Shown here one piece after another: positions 1-11,432 of a stretch of 64,000 bases of DNA; the first letter of the stretch is position 1, and each line of letters begins with the position of its first letter. The notes under the pieces are model-generated. The model saw nothing but the letters and a program-made list of their open reading frames with translations. It had not been told where the DNA came from and ran no database searches. Source of the DNA: Chaenocephalus aceratus. Taxonomy: Eukaryota; Chordata; Actinopteri; Perciformes; Channichthyidae. The stretch is taken from NCBI GenBank assembly GCA_023974075.1, contig CM043785.1:23067169-23131168 (forward strand). The letters are read 5' to 3'. The position numbers were made by a program, and so were the translations under genes.

Positions 1-110
1 GTGTCTTTAAAGATGTTGTGCGCCCTCTGCAAACACCGTATCCCCTGGATGTCCAGGGAGTGGGACACCGATGATGCGTTGGGTGATTTTCGTCACCCTC
101 TGCAGTTGAG
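1..110 (-). pseudogene. LINE reverse transcriptase C-terminal fragment (weak)
   Basis: Read on the minus strand, this stretch gives short peptides (QLQRVTKITQRIIG, then in another frame RCLQRAHNIFKD). They resemble the end of fish LINE polyproteins, where a motif like LQRVVKTAQRI precedes a cysteine-rich tail. The frame is broken within 110 bases and the fragment is cut by the window edge, so clade and boundaries are not resolvable. A chance resemblance is possible. Confidence 0.3.
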
Positions 111-541
111 AAATTATCTTATATTTCGGCAACCGAGTGGGTTAACATCCAAAATCCAAAATATGGTCTAATATTGTTTTATCCGGCGGAAAAGGGAAAT
201 TAAAGGTGGGGTAGGTAAGATTCAGAAACCGGCTCGAGATACACTTTTTGTTATATTCCATGGAATGCTCTTAACATCCCGATAGCAATGAATATCTTAA
301 GTGCTTTGACAACAAATCCATAAAAAAATGTCATCTGTAGAAGCCGTAATACTGTAAAAAGTACAACCAATCCATTTAGCCGGCCCAGCTAAAGTAACTG
401 GATGGCCTACTTGCCTGTCAGCCTTCCATCGGGGCACAAACTTATCTCGTGCCCTCATTGGTCATGTGCGCGTTTGTGTGTGTTGGAGGAGGGGCTCTAT
501 AAGGAAGTGGCAGATTTTCTCCGGTTGTGTATTTTCAAATT
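111..541 (+). repeat. L1 3' fragment in plus orientation, facing the L1 below
   Basis: Positions 201-241 are an inverted copy of 548-588, the last codons of the minus-strand L1 ORF2 (residues GKFEKPARDR). The plus-strand copy continues into different sequence (TLFVIFHGML), which looks like the true downstream L1 sequence. Two L1 3' portions therefore sit tail to tail here. The rest, to 541, contains no open frame or recognised signal beyond a possible L1 3' untranslated region. Confidence 0.4.
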
Positions 542-1833
542 CTAGCGATCTCGAGCCGGTTTCTCAAACTTACCTACCCAACCTTTAACTAGATTAGTTC
601 GAGCAAAGTTTCTAACCTGCAAATATCTAAAAAATGGGTTGTTATTAAGGTTATATTTCTGTTTCAGCTGGGTGAATGAGGCAAAAGTACCATCAATATA
701 TAAATCTACAAAATATTTAATACCTTTTGTCTCCCAAATTTTAAAAGCAAGGTCCTGCAGTGATGGGGGAAAATAATGATTTTGATCAATAGGTGCTGAA
801 AGGCGCATTAATACAAGTCCACATTTTTTCCTAAACTGTACCCAGATCCTAAGGGAATGTCCAAGTGTTGGGTTATTTTCATATGCAGAGAGATCCACAG
901 TTGTGGGGCATGTCAAGAGAGCAGGTAGTGAAGATTGTTTACAGAATGAGGCTTCAGCAGCCAACCAGGATGGTTGTTGGTTGTCTAACGGCATTTTCCA
1001 AAATAATATGCTACGAAAATTGGCTGCCCAGTAGTAATACTCAAAGTTAGGTAAAGCCATTCCTCCTGATTGTTTTGGCCTTTGCAAAAAAGCCTTACGA
1101 ATTCTTGAAGGTTTATTGTTCCAAATAAATGTTGAGATAGATTTGTCAAGGGCTACAAATAATTGTCTTCTTATCAATACTGGCACACATTGAAACAAAT
1201 AAAGAAATTTCGGCAAAACATTCATCTTAACGGCATTGATTCGGCCAGCCAGGGAGAGGGGTAGTGTATTCCACCTCTTTAAATCCTTCTTAACTGTTTC
1301 TAAAAGGTTAGTAAAATTGAGGTCAAAGAGTTTATTATGTAATTGTGGAATTTTTACCCCTAAATAAGTAATATACTCGGATGTTTGTCCCAGACTGAAA
1401 TTTTGAAAAGGTAGAGTTTTAGCTATTTTATTTATAGGAAGCAACTCACTTTTCTGAAGGTTTAATTTATAGCCTGACATTTTTCCGAAGCTGTTGAGTA
1501 TACTAAAGACATATGGTAGCGATCCCAGGGGATTAGAAATGTAGAGCAGGAGATCTGCATATAAGGAAAGTGTATGTTCCTCTCCAGCCCTAAACACTCC
1601 TTTAAAATGTGCCTCAGAATGGAGTTTAACTGCCAAGGGCTCAATCGCTACTGCAAATAGGAGGGGAGATAGAGGACATCCCTGCCTTGTACCGCGGTGA
1701 AGTGGGAAATAACTAGATTTCTCTTTGTTTGTTTGTACTTATGCCATCGGTGATGAATATAATAGTTTTATCCATGATATATAGTGTTCACCTAATCCAA
1801 ATTTAGCAAGGGTATAACATAAATAATCCCATT
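542..1833 (-). pseudogene. L1 ORF2, reverse transcriptase palm to C-terminus
   Basis: This is the downstream part of an L1-type (Tx1/fish L1 group) ORF2. Open frame from 1636 to 542 and readable up to 1833. Visible are the RT stretch RGTRQGCPLSPLLF just upstream of the open frame, then LSLYADLLLYI, where the usual YADD box reads YADL: the second catalytic aspartate is lost. Next come LNLQKSELLP, YLGVKIP and the L1 tail motif LSLAGRINAVKMNVLPKFLYLFQ. Upstream codons lie at 4359-5605 beyond two insertions. A stop also interrupts the frame near 1740. Inactive. Confidence 0.85.
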
Positions 1834-3913
1834 ATTTGTTACATTACATTACATTGCATTTAGCTGACGCTTTTATCCAAAGCGACTTACAATAAGTACA
1901 TTCGACCAGGAAGACACAACCTTGAAGAAAACAGAATCATAAAGTACATCAGGTTTCATAGAGCCAAGTATTTCAAGTGCTACTCAACTGGCTATAGATA
2001 AGCCAGTCCTTTATTAGTATATAAGTGCTCTGTTAGCAGTTATTTGTTAGTAATTCTATCGCTCGAGGTGGAGTCGAAAGAGATGAGTTTTCAGTCTGCG
2101 CCGGAAGGTGTGTAAGCTTTCTGCCGTCCTGATGTCAATGGGGAGCTCATTCCACCATTTTGGAGCCAGGATAGCAAACCCGCGTGTTTTTGCTGATGGG
2201 AACTTGGGTCCCCCTCGCAGCGAGGGTGCAGCGAGTCGTTTGGCTGATGCAGAGCGTAGAGCACGCGCTGGGGTGTACAGTTTAACCATGTCCTGGATGT
2301 AGGAAGGGCCAGATCCATTCGCAGCATGGTACGCAAGTACCAGTGTCTTGAAGTGAATTCTAGCAGTTACCGGAAGCCAATGAAGGGAGCAGAGGAGCGG
2401 CGTGGTGTGGGAAAATGTAGGAAGGTTGAAGACCAGACGAGCCGCTGCATTCTGAATGAGCTGCAGAGGTCGGATGGCACATGCAGGTAGACCAGCCAGG
2501 AGGGAGTTGCAGTAGTCTAGGCGTGAGGTGACGAGAGCCTGGACCAGAAACTGCGTCGCTTTCTGGGTCAGCTGGGGACGTATCTTCCTGATGTTGTAAA
2601 GCGTGTATCTGCAGCAGCGGGTTGTAGCCGCGATGTTTGCAGTGAAGGACAGGTTGTTATCTAGGATCACACCCAGATTCCTTGCAGTCTGGGTCGGGGA
2701 AACAACAGAGGTGCCGATGTTGATAGTCAGGTCAAGAGTGGGACAATCTTTTCCCGGAAGGAAAAGCAGTTCAGTCTTGTCAAGGTTGAGCTTGAGATGA
2801 TGAGCGGACATCCACTGAGAGATGTCAGCTAAACAAGCAGAGATGCGTGCGACGACCTGGGTCTCTGAGCGGGGAAAGGACAGAATTAATTGGGTGTCGT
2901 CAGCGTAGCAGTGGTATGAAAAACCATGCGAGCTAATGACAGATCCGAGAGAGTTTGTGTACAGGGAGAAGAGGAGGGGACCAAGAACAGAGCCCTGAGG
3001 GACCCCTGTAGTTAATTGACAAGGGTCGGACTCGGACCCTCTCCAAGTTACCCTGTAGGTACGGTCTTTGAGGTATGAGGTGAGGGTGTTAAGTGCAGAG
3101 CCTGAAACTCCAAGTTCTTGGAGAGTGCGAAGGAGGATCTGATGGTTCACCATGTCAAATGCAGCAGACAGGTCCAACAGGATGATGACAGAGGAGAGGG
3201 AGGCTGCTTTAGCAGTGTGCAGTTCCTCAGTGACAGCAAGGAGGGCAGTTTCTGTGGAGTGACCTGCCTTGAAACCAGACTGGTGCGGATCCAGAAGGTT
3301 GTTCTGATGGAGATAACAGGAGAGTTGTTTAAAGACAGCGCGTTCAAGTGTTTTAGACAGGAACGGGAGGAGAGAGACAGGCCTGTAGTTTATAACATCA
3401 GACGGGTTGAGAGTGGGTTTCTTTAGGAGAGGGTTTACTCTTGCCTCCTTGAGACTGTTTGGAAAGTGACCAGAAGTTAGAGAAGTGTTGATGAAATGGG
3501 TGAGAAACGGTAGAATATCAGGAGTGATAGTCTGAAGGAGGTTTGAAGGGATAGGGTCCAGAGGACAGGTGGTAGGGCGGACAGAGGTAATGAGGGTAAG
3601 AACCTCACTTGGCGAGAGAGGGGAAAAGGAGGTTAGTGTGCGGGTGAAAGGAGGGTCTGGTGACCCAGCGGTGAGTAAAGGTGTGTCAGAAAAAGAAGAG
3701 CGAATATCATCAACCTTTTTTTTTCAAAGTGGTTAACAAAGTCGCTTGACAGAAGTGAGGAGGGGGGAGGGGCTTTGGGAGGGTCCAAGAGGGTGGAGAA
3801 GATGGAAAATAGTTTTTTAGGATTGGAATAGGAAGATTGGATCTTATCTTGAAAGAAAGTGCTTTTTACCTGAGAGATCGAAGCAGAGAAAGAGGAGAGA
3901 CTCAACCATTCTA
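1834..3913 (-). mobile_element. 5'-truncated L2 LINE (family b) inserted in the L1
   Basis: The element lies between two CCATT copies (1829-1833 and 3914-3918), a likely 5-bp target duplication in the L1 RT. Its 3' end, at the low coordinates, is the L2 tail common in fish: the TTACATTACATT repeat followed by GCTGACGCTTTTATCC and AGCGACTTACAATAAG. The same tail recurs near 35890, 43800 and 59700. About 2.08 kb of the element is present; endonuclease and ORF1 are missing. It arrived after the L1 and is itself degraded. Confidence 0.85.
2056..3913 (-). pseudogene. L2 (family b) reverse transcriptase
   Basis: The frame from 3177 to 2056 is open for 373 codons: MDLSAAFDMVNHQILL (RT block 3), [17 protein letters not shown] (block 4), [11 protein letters not shown] (block 5, both catalytic aspartates present), [39 protein letters not shown] and the L2 C-terminus ending LKTHLFRLHLER. 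Upstream codons to 3913 (SYSNPKKLFSIFSTLLDPPK and finger region) are in other frames, so two or more frameshifts separate fingers and palm. Without an endonuclease it cannot move on its own. The same family recurs at 35886, 43542 and 56340. Confidence 0.85.
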
Positions 3914-3932
3914 CCATTCTACCCGGTCAAAG

Positions 3933-4358
3933 TGTCACGATTCTCATGTTATGTCACGTTTGTAGTTTTGTCTATGTTGGTGTTTTTCTTGTCTTTGGGT
4001 TACCTGTTTTATTGTGTAAAGTGTTCACCCCCGTTTCCTGCCTGTCTGCTTTCTGTCTGTTTCCCTCCCTGATTACCCGATTGTGTTCACCTGTTGTCCT
4101 TGTGTTTCTCCTCCCCTGCCCAGCTGTGTCTTGTTCTGTGATTACCCTTCTGTGTATTTAGTCTAGTCTTCCCCTGTGTTCCATGTCGGTTCATTGTTTC
4201 CCCTCCATGTTATTCCACGGTCTGTGTTCCTTGTGCTGCTCGTTGGTTTTGGATATTTTGGATACTGCCTTTTTTGCCACAGCTTTATATTATTTAATAA
4301 AGCTGGCTTTTTGTTAAATTCTGCATTTGAGTCCTACCTGCTTCACCAGAGCGTAACA
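3933..4358 (+). mobile_element. Solo LTR with 5-bp target duplication
   Basis: The 426-bp sequence begins TGTCACGATT and ends GCGTAACA, giving TG...CA ends. It is flanked on both sides by CAAAG (3928-3932 and 4359-4363). An AATAAA near 4297 lies about 60 bp before the end, as expected for the R region of an LTR, and fixes the plus orientation. It contains no coding sequence. The CAAAG target lies in the L1 RT codons for AFD of the DAEKAFDRVEW block, so it records a past LTR-retrotransposon insertion into the L1, reduced by recombination between its LTRs. Confidence 0.8.
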
Positions 4359-5605
4359 CAAAGGCTTTTTCGGCATCAAGGGATAAGACTTTCTCAGGTT
4401 GAGGTGAGGAGGGAGTGTCTAAGATTTGAAACAGTCTGCGTATATTAAAAAAACCGTGCCTCCCTTTAATAAACCCGGTTTGATCCTGCGATATTATTGT
4501 TGGCAACTGTTTTTCCAGGTGTCTAGCAAGGCATTTGGATAATATTTTAAAATCAACATTCAATAAAGAGATTGGGTGGTATGACGAAGGTTCTAATGGG
4601 TCTTTATTTGGTTTTAAGAGTAAGGATATTGTAGCTTCATTTAAGGTTGGCTTTAAGGAACTGGATCTTAAGGATTCATCATACATTTCTTTTAAAACAG
4701 GAGTAAGATTTTTGCTAAAGGTTCTATAAAATTCAACTGGGAAGCCATCTGGCCCAGGAGATTTGCCTGCTTGCATTGTTTTTATAGCTTCTTCAATTTC
4801 AGATGCAGTAATTTGATCATGGAGCTGCTTCCTAGCATCATCGCCTAAAGTGGGAAAATAAATGCCTTCAAAAAAAGTATCCAGCAGTTTTTCGTTCCTA
4901 CAGGATTCAGATTCGTAAAGTCTACTATAGAAGTTCTTAAATGTCTTGTTGATTTCACCAGAATCATGGGTCAGATGGCCAGATTCATTTCTGATTTGAG
5001 CTATTAGTCGTGAGCTCTCTGAGCGCCGCAATTGGTGAGCAAGAATTTTGGATGCTCTTTTGCCCTGCTCATAAACCAATCCCTTTGATTTTAAAATCAT
5101 CTGTTCAGTCTGCCTAGTAGAAAGAAGATTACATTCTGTCTGTAAACATAATCTCTCTTTATATAAATCAGGAGATGGAGAAGCAGAATGTTGCTGATCC
5201 AAATTTAAAATCATATTGGTCAACTCCAGCAAGCGCATCCTTCTTTGTTTTTGAAGGAGCTATAAGAGATTATTTTCCCACGGATATATGCTTTAAGACT
5301 TTCCCAGACAGAACTCCATTTCATGTCTTTATCAATGTTCATTTAAAAAAATATGTCAATTTCTGAAGATATGCATTTTATGAAGGTTTCATCAGATAGT
5401 AAGTAAGTATTAAATCTCCAAGATCGAGAAGGCGTTGGTTGATTCTCAAAGCATAGCTCCATGATCAAAGGACAATGATCTGATATTATTATAGCATCAT
5501 AAGAGCAATGTGTTACCATCGGAAGAAGGCGTTTGTCAATAAAAAAGTAATCAATGCGTGAGTACGATTGGTGAACAGGGGAAACAAAAGAGTACTGCCT
5601 AGCTG
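4359..5605 (-). pseudogene. L1 ORF2, endonuclease end and RT fingers
   Basis: Reading from 5605 downwards: endonuclease C-terminus (YSRIDYFFIDKRLLP, then IIISDHCPLIMEL with the SDH catalytic histidine), linker, and from 5238 an open frame holding the L1 RT amino-terminal part: MQAGKSPGPDGFPVEFY (block 1), SSYHPISLLNVDFKILSKCL (block 2a), QTGFIKGRH, and DAEKAF, where the solo LTR cuts in. The endonuclease amino-terminal half is at 12760-13269. Between the two halves about 20 codons are missing, so the composite insertion at 5606-12759 was accompanied by a small deletion. Confidence 0.85.
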
Positions 5606-5808
5606 ACGGGACAACACACTCTCACTCCATAATCGTCCAGGAGCGACGTTTGGTCCGTGGCGTGCAGTTGTGACGCTCCTAGGCTCCTTCAGCTTTATAA
5701 AGGGACGCAAATAGCTTTCAACTGATTGCAATGTATTCCCATCTGCGGCGGGATTTGACTCTCATGGAAGCACAGCATTCGTTTGTGTCGGCTGCCCTTA
5801 AAGGCAAT
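5606..5808 (+). repeat. Repeat X, copy A, first part
   Basis: This starts at ACAACACACTCTCACTCC and is clearly similar to 40938-41145 (copy B), including CCTCCTTCAGCTT-like sequence and TTAAAGGCAAT at its end. At 5808 it is cut by a LINE and resumes at 9651, exactly as copy B runs on without interruption. No coding sequence is evident. The class of X is not recognised. Confidence 0.65.
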
Positions 5809-5948
5809 CTACAAACTTCTTCCTGCTTACAAACTTTTAGCCATCCCTGCTTATACAAGTAGTAGTTTTAGTTGTCTGCGATCTGCCGAGGCCTAACTCC
5901 CACCTGTCGAGTACGGCTGTACTGAGGTGTTTTTCCTCCGGAGACGTC

Positions 5949-6080
5949 GCGAAGAGACGGAGCGGCTCCACCTGTTGCTGCATGCGATCTGCGATTTACG
6001 GAGGCCTGCTCGTTGCGAAGAGACGGAGCGGCTCCACCTGTTGCTGCCTGCGATCTGCGATCTACGGAGGCCTGCTCCCA
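5949..6080 (+). repeat. 66-bp tandem duplication in LINE leader
   Basis: Two copies of 66 bp (5949-6014 and 6015-6080) start with GCGAAGAGACGGAGCGGC and differ at only a few bases. A third degraded unit with GGAGAGACGGAGTGG follows near 6130. Repeated leaders of this kind are common in LINE 5' untranslated regions, where they can hold promoter elements. No promoter motif is recognisable here. Confidence 0.7.
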
Positions 6081-6386
6081 CCTGTAGAATACGGCTGTAC
6101 TGGAGAGGTTTTTACCCCGGAGTTGTCGCGGAGAGACGGAGTGGATCCACGCTTCGGGCTTGGCCTGCTTCCACCGGGCGTGTGCTGCTGTACGGAGGAG
6201 GATTTTTACCACCACTGGGGCCTGCTTTCCACCTGTCCTGGTTCTGATGTTGCAGAGGCCTGCTTTCACCCCGGGGATACCACGGAGGGACCGGAGCGCT
6301 TCCACGCTGCTGTTTTCGCCTGTCCTTTGCTGCTGTGCTGATTTTGCTCCAGGAACATCGCGGATACTGTGTGCTGGTCTGGGAAA

Positions 6387-7140
6387 ATGGCCCATATCGG
6401 GATTCTGCTGTGCCTGTTAACTGTTTTGGACTATGAGAAGATCTCTAGTCATTCTGAGAAGTCTACTGGATTCAGGTCTGTTCTGCCACCCGCAGTGGGC
6501 ATCCCCTGCAAAGGTTCAGATGTGTGTGTGTCGTTTAAGAGGAAAAGATGCCTGTTTTTTTTTTTGTTATTACTGTCAGGAAATGTACAACCTAACCCTG
6601 GTCTGCCCAGTAGTAGTACTCAGATCGCTACTCCTGCTGATTTTAAAGCTAGGTCTGGGTTGGGTTTCATCCACTTGGATGTGCACAGTCTGTTAGGTAA
6701 ACTAGATTTTGTCCGTATCTGGGCGAGCTCAATTGACGCTGACGTCATTGTTTTATCAGAAACATGGCTAAATACATCTATTTTGGCCTCTGACATGGCC
6801 TTAAATGGTTATAATGTGTATCGTTCCGACCGGCCTAATAAAGGTGGTGGCGTTGCCATTTATGTTAAGAATAAGTTCAGTGTAACCACATTAGTTTCCA
6901 AATCTATCAGTAAGCAATTCGAATTTTTAGCCTTAAATATAGAAGTGGCAAAGGGTCAACAGGTCATGGTGGTGGGCTGTTACAGACCCCCCTCAGCTGG
7001 CAAGGACTCCTTGTCTTCGCTAGCAAATCTTTTATCGCAGCTAGACTACAAGGAAATAGTGCTACTTGGAGATTTTAACTGGGACTGGTTAACTGCAGTG
7101 TCAGAGGATTTTAAAAACCTTCTCTTTAAATGTTACTCAG
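6387..7140 (+). pseudogene. LINE leader peptide and apurinic endonuclease (first part)
   Basis: The frame opens at 6369; the ATG at 6387 starts a hydrophobic MAHIGILLCLL. A stretch LFFFLLLL is followed by SGNVQPNPGL (nt 6576-6605), a degenerate 2A-like motif lacking the final proline. The AP endonuclease follows: GFIHLDVHSLLGKLD, VIVLSETWLN (metal-binding E), NKGGGVAIYVK, MVVGCYRPPSA and LLGDFNWDW (catalytic D/N). The frame fails after FKNLL near 7115 and continues in another frame from 7144, so one small indel separates endonuclease halves. Confidence 0.8.
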
Positions 7141-7143
7141 ATT

Positions 7144-9633
7144 GTGGACAGTCGTACTCGCCCTAACATTAAGTCCCCTAATAAATCCTCCCTAATTGAT
7201 CTCATTTTAACTAATGTTCTCCATAAATATTCATCTGTGGGAGTATTTGCAAATGATCTGAGTGATCACTGTGTTGTAGCCACAATTAGGGACACTAAGG
7301 TCCAAAAGGTTAAACCTCGCATTATCATTAAGAGAGACAAAACACATTTTGTGGAGCAGGGTTTTGTGCATGATCTGTTTGATTTTGATTGGGGTAAAAT
7401 CGATCTGTGTGCTGATGTAGAAACCGCATGGTCTTATTATTATCTTGATTTTATGGAGATCATTAAAAGACATGCACCCCTGCGTAAATTTAGAGTAAAG
7501 GGACGAGACAATCCTTGGTTTTCTGCTAATCTGTCCAGTCTCCTTCATGAGAGAAACAAGGCCTGGGCAACGGCTAGGAAATCAGGCTCAGAGGTAGAAT
7601 GGCTGAGTTTTAGGCAGCTAAGGAATAGCTTCACATCGCAAATCAAAAGTGCTAAATCAAAGTACTATCTGTCAGTAACCACAAATAATCTGAATAATCC
7701 TGGAAAATGTTGGAAAGCCATTAAATCGTTATCCACCGGCGATATCCGTAATGAGCTACCTCCGTGCATTACCACAGCATCTGGCACTATATCGGACAGG
7801 GATACTATGCTCAATTGCTTTAATGAGCATGTTGTGTCCTGTGGTTCTCTATTTGATTCTGTCACTAACTCTGCTTCTGTGAACACTACAGTATGTCACT
7901 CTGAAAAACGTGTGTTGGAAAACCCTTTTAGTTTTACCCCTTTTACTGTTGATGTTGTTCGTGAAGCTTTAACCAAGCTAGATCCTAAGAAACCGGCTGG
8001 CCCGGACAACGTAGAACCCTTTTTTTTAAAGATAGCTGCAGATTTTATTGCTCCACCTCTCACTACTCTTTTTAACCTCTCCCTCAGCACTAACACAATT
8101 CCAAAATTGTGGAAGTCAGCGTATGTCCTGCCTTTGCTAAAAGGAGGGGAGGCCACCTTATTAAATAACTATAGGCCAATCTCTAAGTTGTCAGTTCTGG
8201 CTAAGGTTCTTGAACGCTTAGTGAGTGAACAGGTAAAGGTGTTTTTATGTACAAATGACATCCTGTCTAAACATCAGTCAGGCTTCAGAAAGCAACATAG
8301 CACCATCACTGCCACAATGAAAGTGGTGAATGATGTGACGAGTATTTTAGATAATAAGCAGAGTTGTGCAGCTCTATTAATTGACCTTTCAAAAGCGTTT
8401 GACACCGTCGATCATCACATTTTAAAGCAGAGGCTAACCAGTATAGGCATGTCCAGCCATGCAGTGGGGTGGTTTGTAAACTACTTCTCTGAAAGGTCCC
8501 AATGTGTTCACTTTGATGGGCTGTCTTCTGAGTGGTTGAACATTGCAAATGGTGTTCCTCAAGGTTCTGTTTTAGGTCCACTTTTATTCTCCATCTATAT
8601 CAACAGTTTAGGTGAACATGTGGATGAAGCTACTTTACATTTGTATGCGGATGATACCGTGATGTACTGTGCAGGTCCCTCCATTAAGGAGGCTGGTGTT
8701 AAATTACAGGCTGTTTTTAACATTATTCAGACTCAGCTCTCTGAACTAAAGCTTCTTTTAAATGTTGAGAAAACCAAGGTAATGCTATTTTCTAAAGCTA
8801 AAAAGACACCAGAGCCTGTTTTAGATATTGTAACTACGCAAGGAATCAAACTTGAAGTGGTTACCTGTTACACATACCTTGGTATCTGGCTTGATGATTG
8901 TCTCACTTTTAAACTTCATGTCAATAACCTGCTTAAAAAGCTGAGGGTTAGGCTAGGTTTCTTCTAAAGGAACAAGTCCTGTTTCTCGCTTGAGGCCAGG
9001 AAAAGGCTAGTCACTGTGACCTTTTTACCTGTGCTGGACTATGGTGATCTGATGTATATGAATGCACCTGACAATTGCCTGGTCAAGTTAGATGCTGCGT
9101 ATCACAGTGCACTAAGATTTGTGACAAACTGTAAAGCATTAACCCATCACTGTACCCTGTATGCAAGGGCTGGTTTGCTTTCACTAACTGTACGGAGGCT
9201 CAGTCACTGGTACATTTTTATATACAAAGCCATGTTAGGGAAACTTCCATCTTCTATCTGCTCCCTGATCTCACGGAAAATTGTAAGTGGCTACTGCCTG
9301 AGATCGAATGCTGTGGTTTTATTAAATGTCCCAACTGCTAGGACTGTCTTAGGGAAGACAGCTGTTAGATACGCAGCTCCTCTGTCTTGGAATAGTCTGC
9401 AAATGAAATGGAAACTGAATAATCTGGTGCCACTAAATGTTTTTAAAGCTCGGTTGGATGCTACTCAATTGGAAGCTATTGGTACCTGTTTATGTGGAGA
9501 ATTATGTAAATTATGCTCTATGATGTCCTTTTGTTGTTCTATTTATGTTTGTATGTTTCATGTGGAACTACTTGAGCAGGTCTCCCTTGGAAAAGAGATC
9601 AATGATCTCAATGGGATTTATCTGTATAAATAA
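7144..9633 (+). pseudogene. LINE endonuclease end and reverse transcriptase
   Basis: Frame 7144-8967 contains SLIDLILTN and DLSDHCVVA (endonuclease end), then RT blocks [93 protein letters not shown] and CYTYLGIWLD. A TAA at 8965-8967 interrupts, but the same frame continues to 9633 (RNKSCFSLEARKRL, PVLDYGDLMY, TARTVLGKTAVRYAAPLSWNSL). The catalytic YADD is intact. Apart from the indel near 7115 and this nonsense codon, the protein is complete. An AATAAA-like ATAAATAAAG follows at about 9627. Confidence 0.85.
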
Positions 9634-9650
9634 AGGTATGAAATGAAATG

Positions 9651-9960
9651 AATGTGAGCATCCATTCTCATTGGATAACGGAGAATTGTACACCCGGAAG
9701 TAAGTATTCCCCTTACTATCGATTGATTTTACAGTGATATCTGCACTACTCATCGACTAAAAAACACCAGATTATCCTTGTTAATTACACAACATTGATT
9801 GGTTTAAATTGTGTGCAATGCTTTTGTAGTTTTCCCCTTCGATTCGGAGAAACAAATATATTTTCGGAGTAAAGGATGGCAGAAGACACTACACTACCCA
9901 GAATCCCCAGCTATCGTTTGGACTACACCATGTGCTCTGTTTGACAAACCCCGTTTTTTT
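9651..9960 (+). repeat. Repeat X, copy A, second part
   Basis: Resumes X after the LINE: ATGTGAGCATCCATT, the CACCAGATTA and CCTTGTTAATTA stretches, and the CCCCAGCTAT block are shared with 41145-41450. Similarity fades near 9950. No gene is visible. Confidence 0.6.
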
Positions 9961-10879
9961 TCACCATTCATTCCAATGGCTGGCGTCTATGTCACGTGAT
10001 CTTCAAATTTCTCCCTGCAGAAAAAAAAAACATGGCCGAACTTCGGTTTATTCTCGGTGGAAAATGCCTATTTTAAAGTTAGTTTGGCCATTAAAATGTG
10101 TTTTGATGTCATTTGATGCGAGAAATATGAGTTGTTATTTCAGATTATGTGTGCAGTGGATGTACATGATCTTTAGTTTGCTAGTTATTACGAAGATTAC
10201 TTCAGGAAATTGCGCCCAGAACGTTTTCATTGTTACCAAGGTGGTTGCTAGGGACGCTGCTATCGATATTATTTCTGTTATGTTGTGTAACTGTTTAATG
10301 GTTATATCTGTATTGCTACCTCCTTCCCCGTCAATGTATAGTGTTGGTCCACAGCGCAAACATATTAGTGCAAAATCTGCATCTAAAGATAGCCTACGTT
10401 ATTTCCCCCTGTGCAATTCCAGTCTCACATATCACAGCACATCGTCATTAACAAATACCGGAAACAGACCGAAAACGTTCAAAAAAAAAAAATAATACTT
10501 TATTCCGAATGTGCTTGCTTTTCTCTTTGAAAGTCATCACATAACGGCATTTTAATACACGGTTCGGCTGCATTAAATATTACATATCTGCCGTAGTTCT
10601 GTATTTATAGAGCCCTGATGAGAAGACTTCTAGGAAGACATGAGGAACTGAAAACGTGACGTGGATCATAAATATATCAGCCATTAAACAACATCTTACA
10701 TTTATTTTCACACAATACGTCTCCTTGCAGTATCAACACTAATTCGTCTGACTTTTATATTTGATCCAATTGGTAGATAGGCTGTATTTACACCATAAAG
10801 GTGCACAGCTGAATTAACCTAGTGGTTAAAGCATGTTATTGAATTTCATTATTTGTATTATTAGATATTAATAGGATCC
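9961..10879. other. Unassigned, AT-rich stretch within the X block
   Basis: This segment is absent from copy B of repeat X, so it is either inserted here or lost there. It contains an A-rich run at 10020-10031 and an ATGGCC-starting short open frame (to about 10495) without recognisable domain. The TTGCTAGGGACGCTGCT and TGTTTAATGGTTATATC words have the look of a dispersed fish repeat but I cannot name it. Confidence 0.3.
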
Positions 10880-11130
10880 CTATAAAGTATATTCATTACT
10901 CGTTATTCTCTACTAATAGTTCATTTAAGACTGTATATAATGACTATTTTGCACATCCCTTTCAAGATTTCAAGATTTTCTAAGGTTTATTGACATATCA
11001 TATAGGCCTACACAACTATGGTGTAGTTATGCATTGAATGAAAAACTTGGGTCACAGGTTCCTCAATAGTGCATTACAAGACATCTATCAATATGTACTG
11101 TATGTACCTCCAGCAATGTTAACTATGTTG
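10880..11130 (+). repeat. Repeat X, copy A, distal part (direct)
   Basis: Shares with 42062-42300 the blocks TATAAAGTATATTCATTA, TTTGCACATCCCTTTCAAG, GGTTTATTGACATATCATA and ACTTGGGTCACAGGTTCCTC, in the same orientation. Copy B shows these at its distal end. No coding potential. Confidence 0.65.
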
Positions 11131-11308
11131 AAGCACTTATTTTAACTGATATTATACATAATGTATTATACTCTTATAAGATATATGTAGATATTTCATC
11201 TCCGGCCTTGTCAGGTATTGAACAATCAATACATCAAGAACACAGAATTATTAAATATAAAACCCAGAATTTGTGTGATTATACTAAATGATTTACAAAT
11301 AAACACCA

Positions 11309-11346
11309 TTGCATATTTACAACTGGTAACAGTTGTAAATATGCAA
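11309..11346. repeat. Perfect 17-bp inverted repeat with 4-bp loop
   Basis: TTGCATATTTACAACTG (11309-11325) is followed by GTAA and by its exact reverse complement (11330-11346). The DNA or its transcript could fold into an uninterrupted 17-bp hairpin. No flanking gene suggests a terminator role, and it may be a relic of a palindromic MITE. Confidence 0.85.
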
Positions 11347-11432
11347 ATGTTCCAACTATCTTAAGCTGATCGATGGCTACTGCCATATTTGCAAAATTTG
11401 CCTCTGAACCTTGACAAGTGCATGTTTCAGGC

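Larger units (their letters stand above)
5809..9650 (+). mobile_element. Near-complete CR1/Rex1-like LINE inserted in repeat X
   Basis: The boundaries come from comparison with the uninterrupted repeat at 40938-42315: X stops at GGCAAT (5808) and resumes at AATGTGAGC (9651). Target duplication is at most 3 bp. The element has a GC-rich leader, one polyprotein frame (endonuclease, then RT) and a tail of repeated TGAAA units just before 9650. It is 3.84 kb long. Only one frameshift and one nonsense codon damage the coding region, so it is fairly young. The CR1/Rex1 assignment rests on RT motif style and on NPG-type residues before the endonuclease. The exact clade is uncertain. Confidence 0.75.

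Noticed and set aside
3946..4448. Short hydrophobic plus-strand frames
   Set aside because: They fall in the solo LTR; hydrophobicity reflects its T-rich composition.
5868..6395. 175-codon minus-strand frame in the LINE leader
   Set aside because: It lies antisense to the leader and repeats with the 66-bp duplication. No motif.
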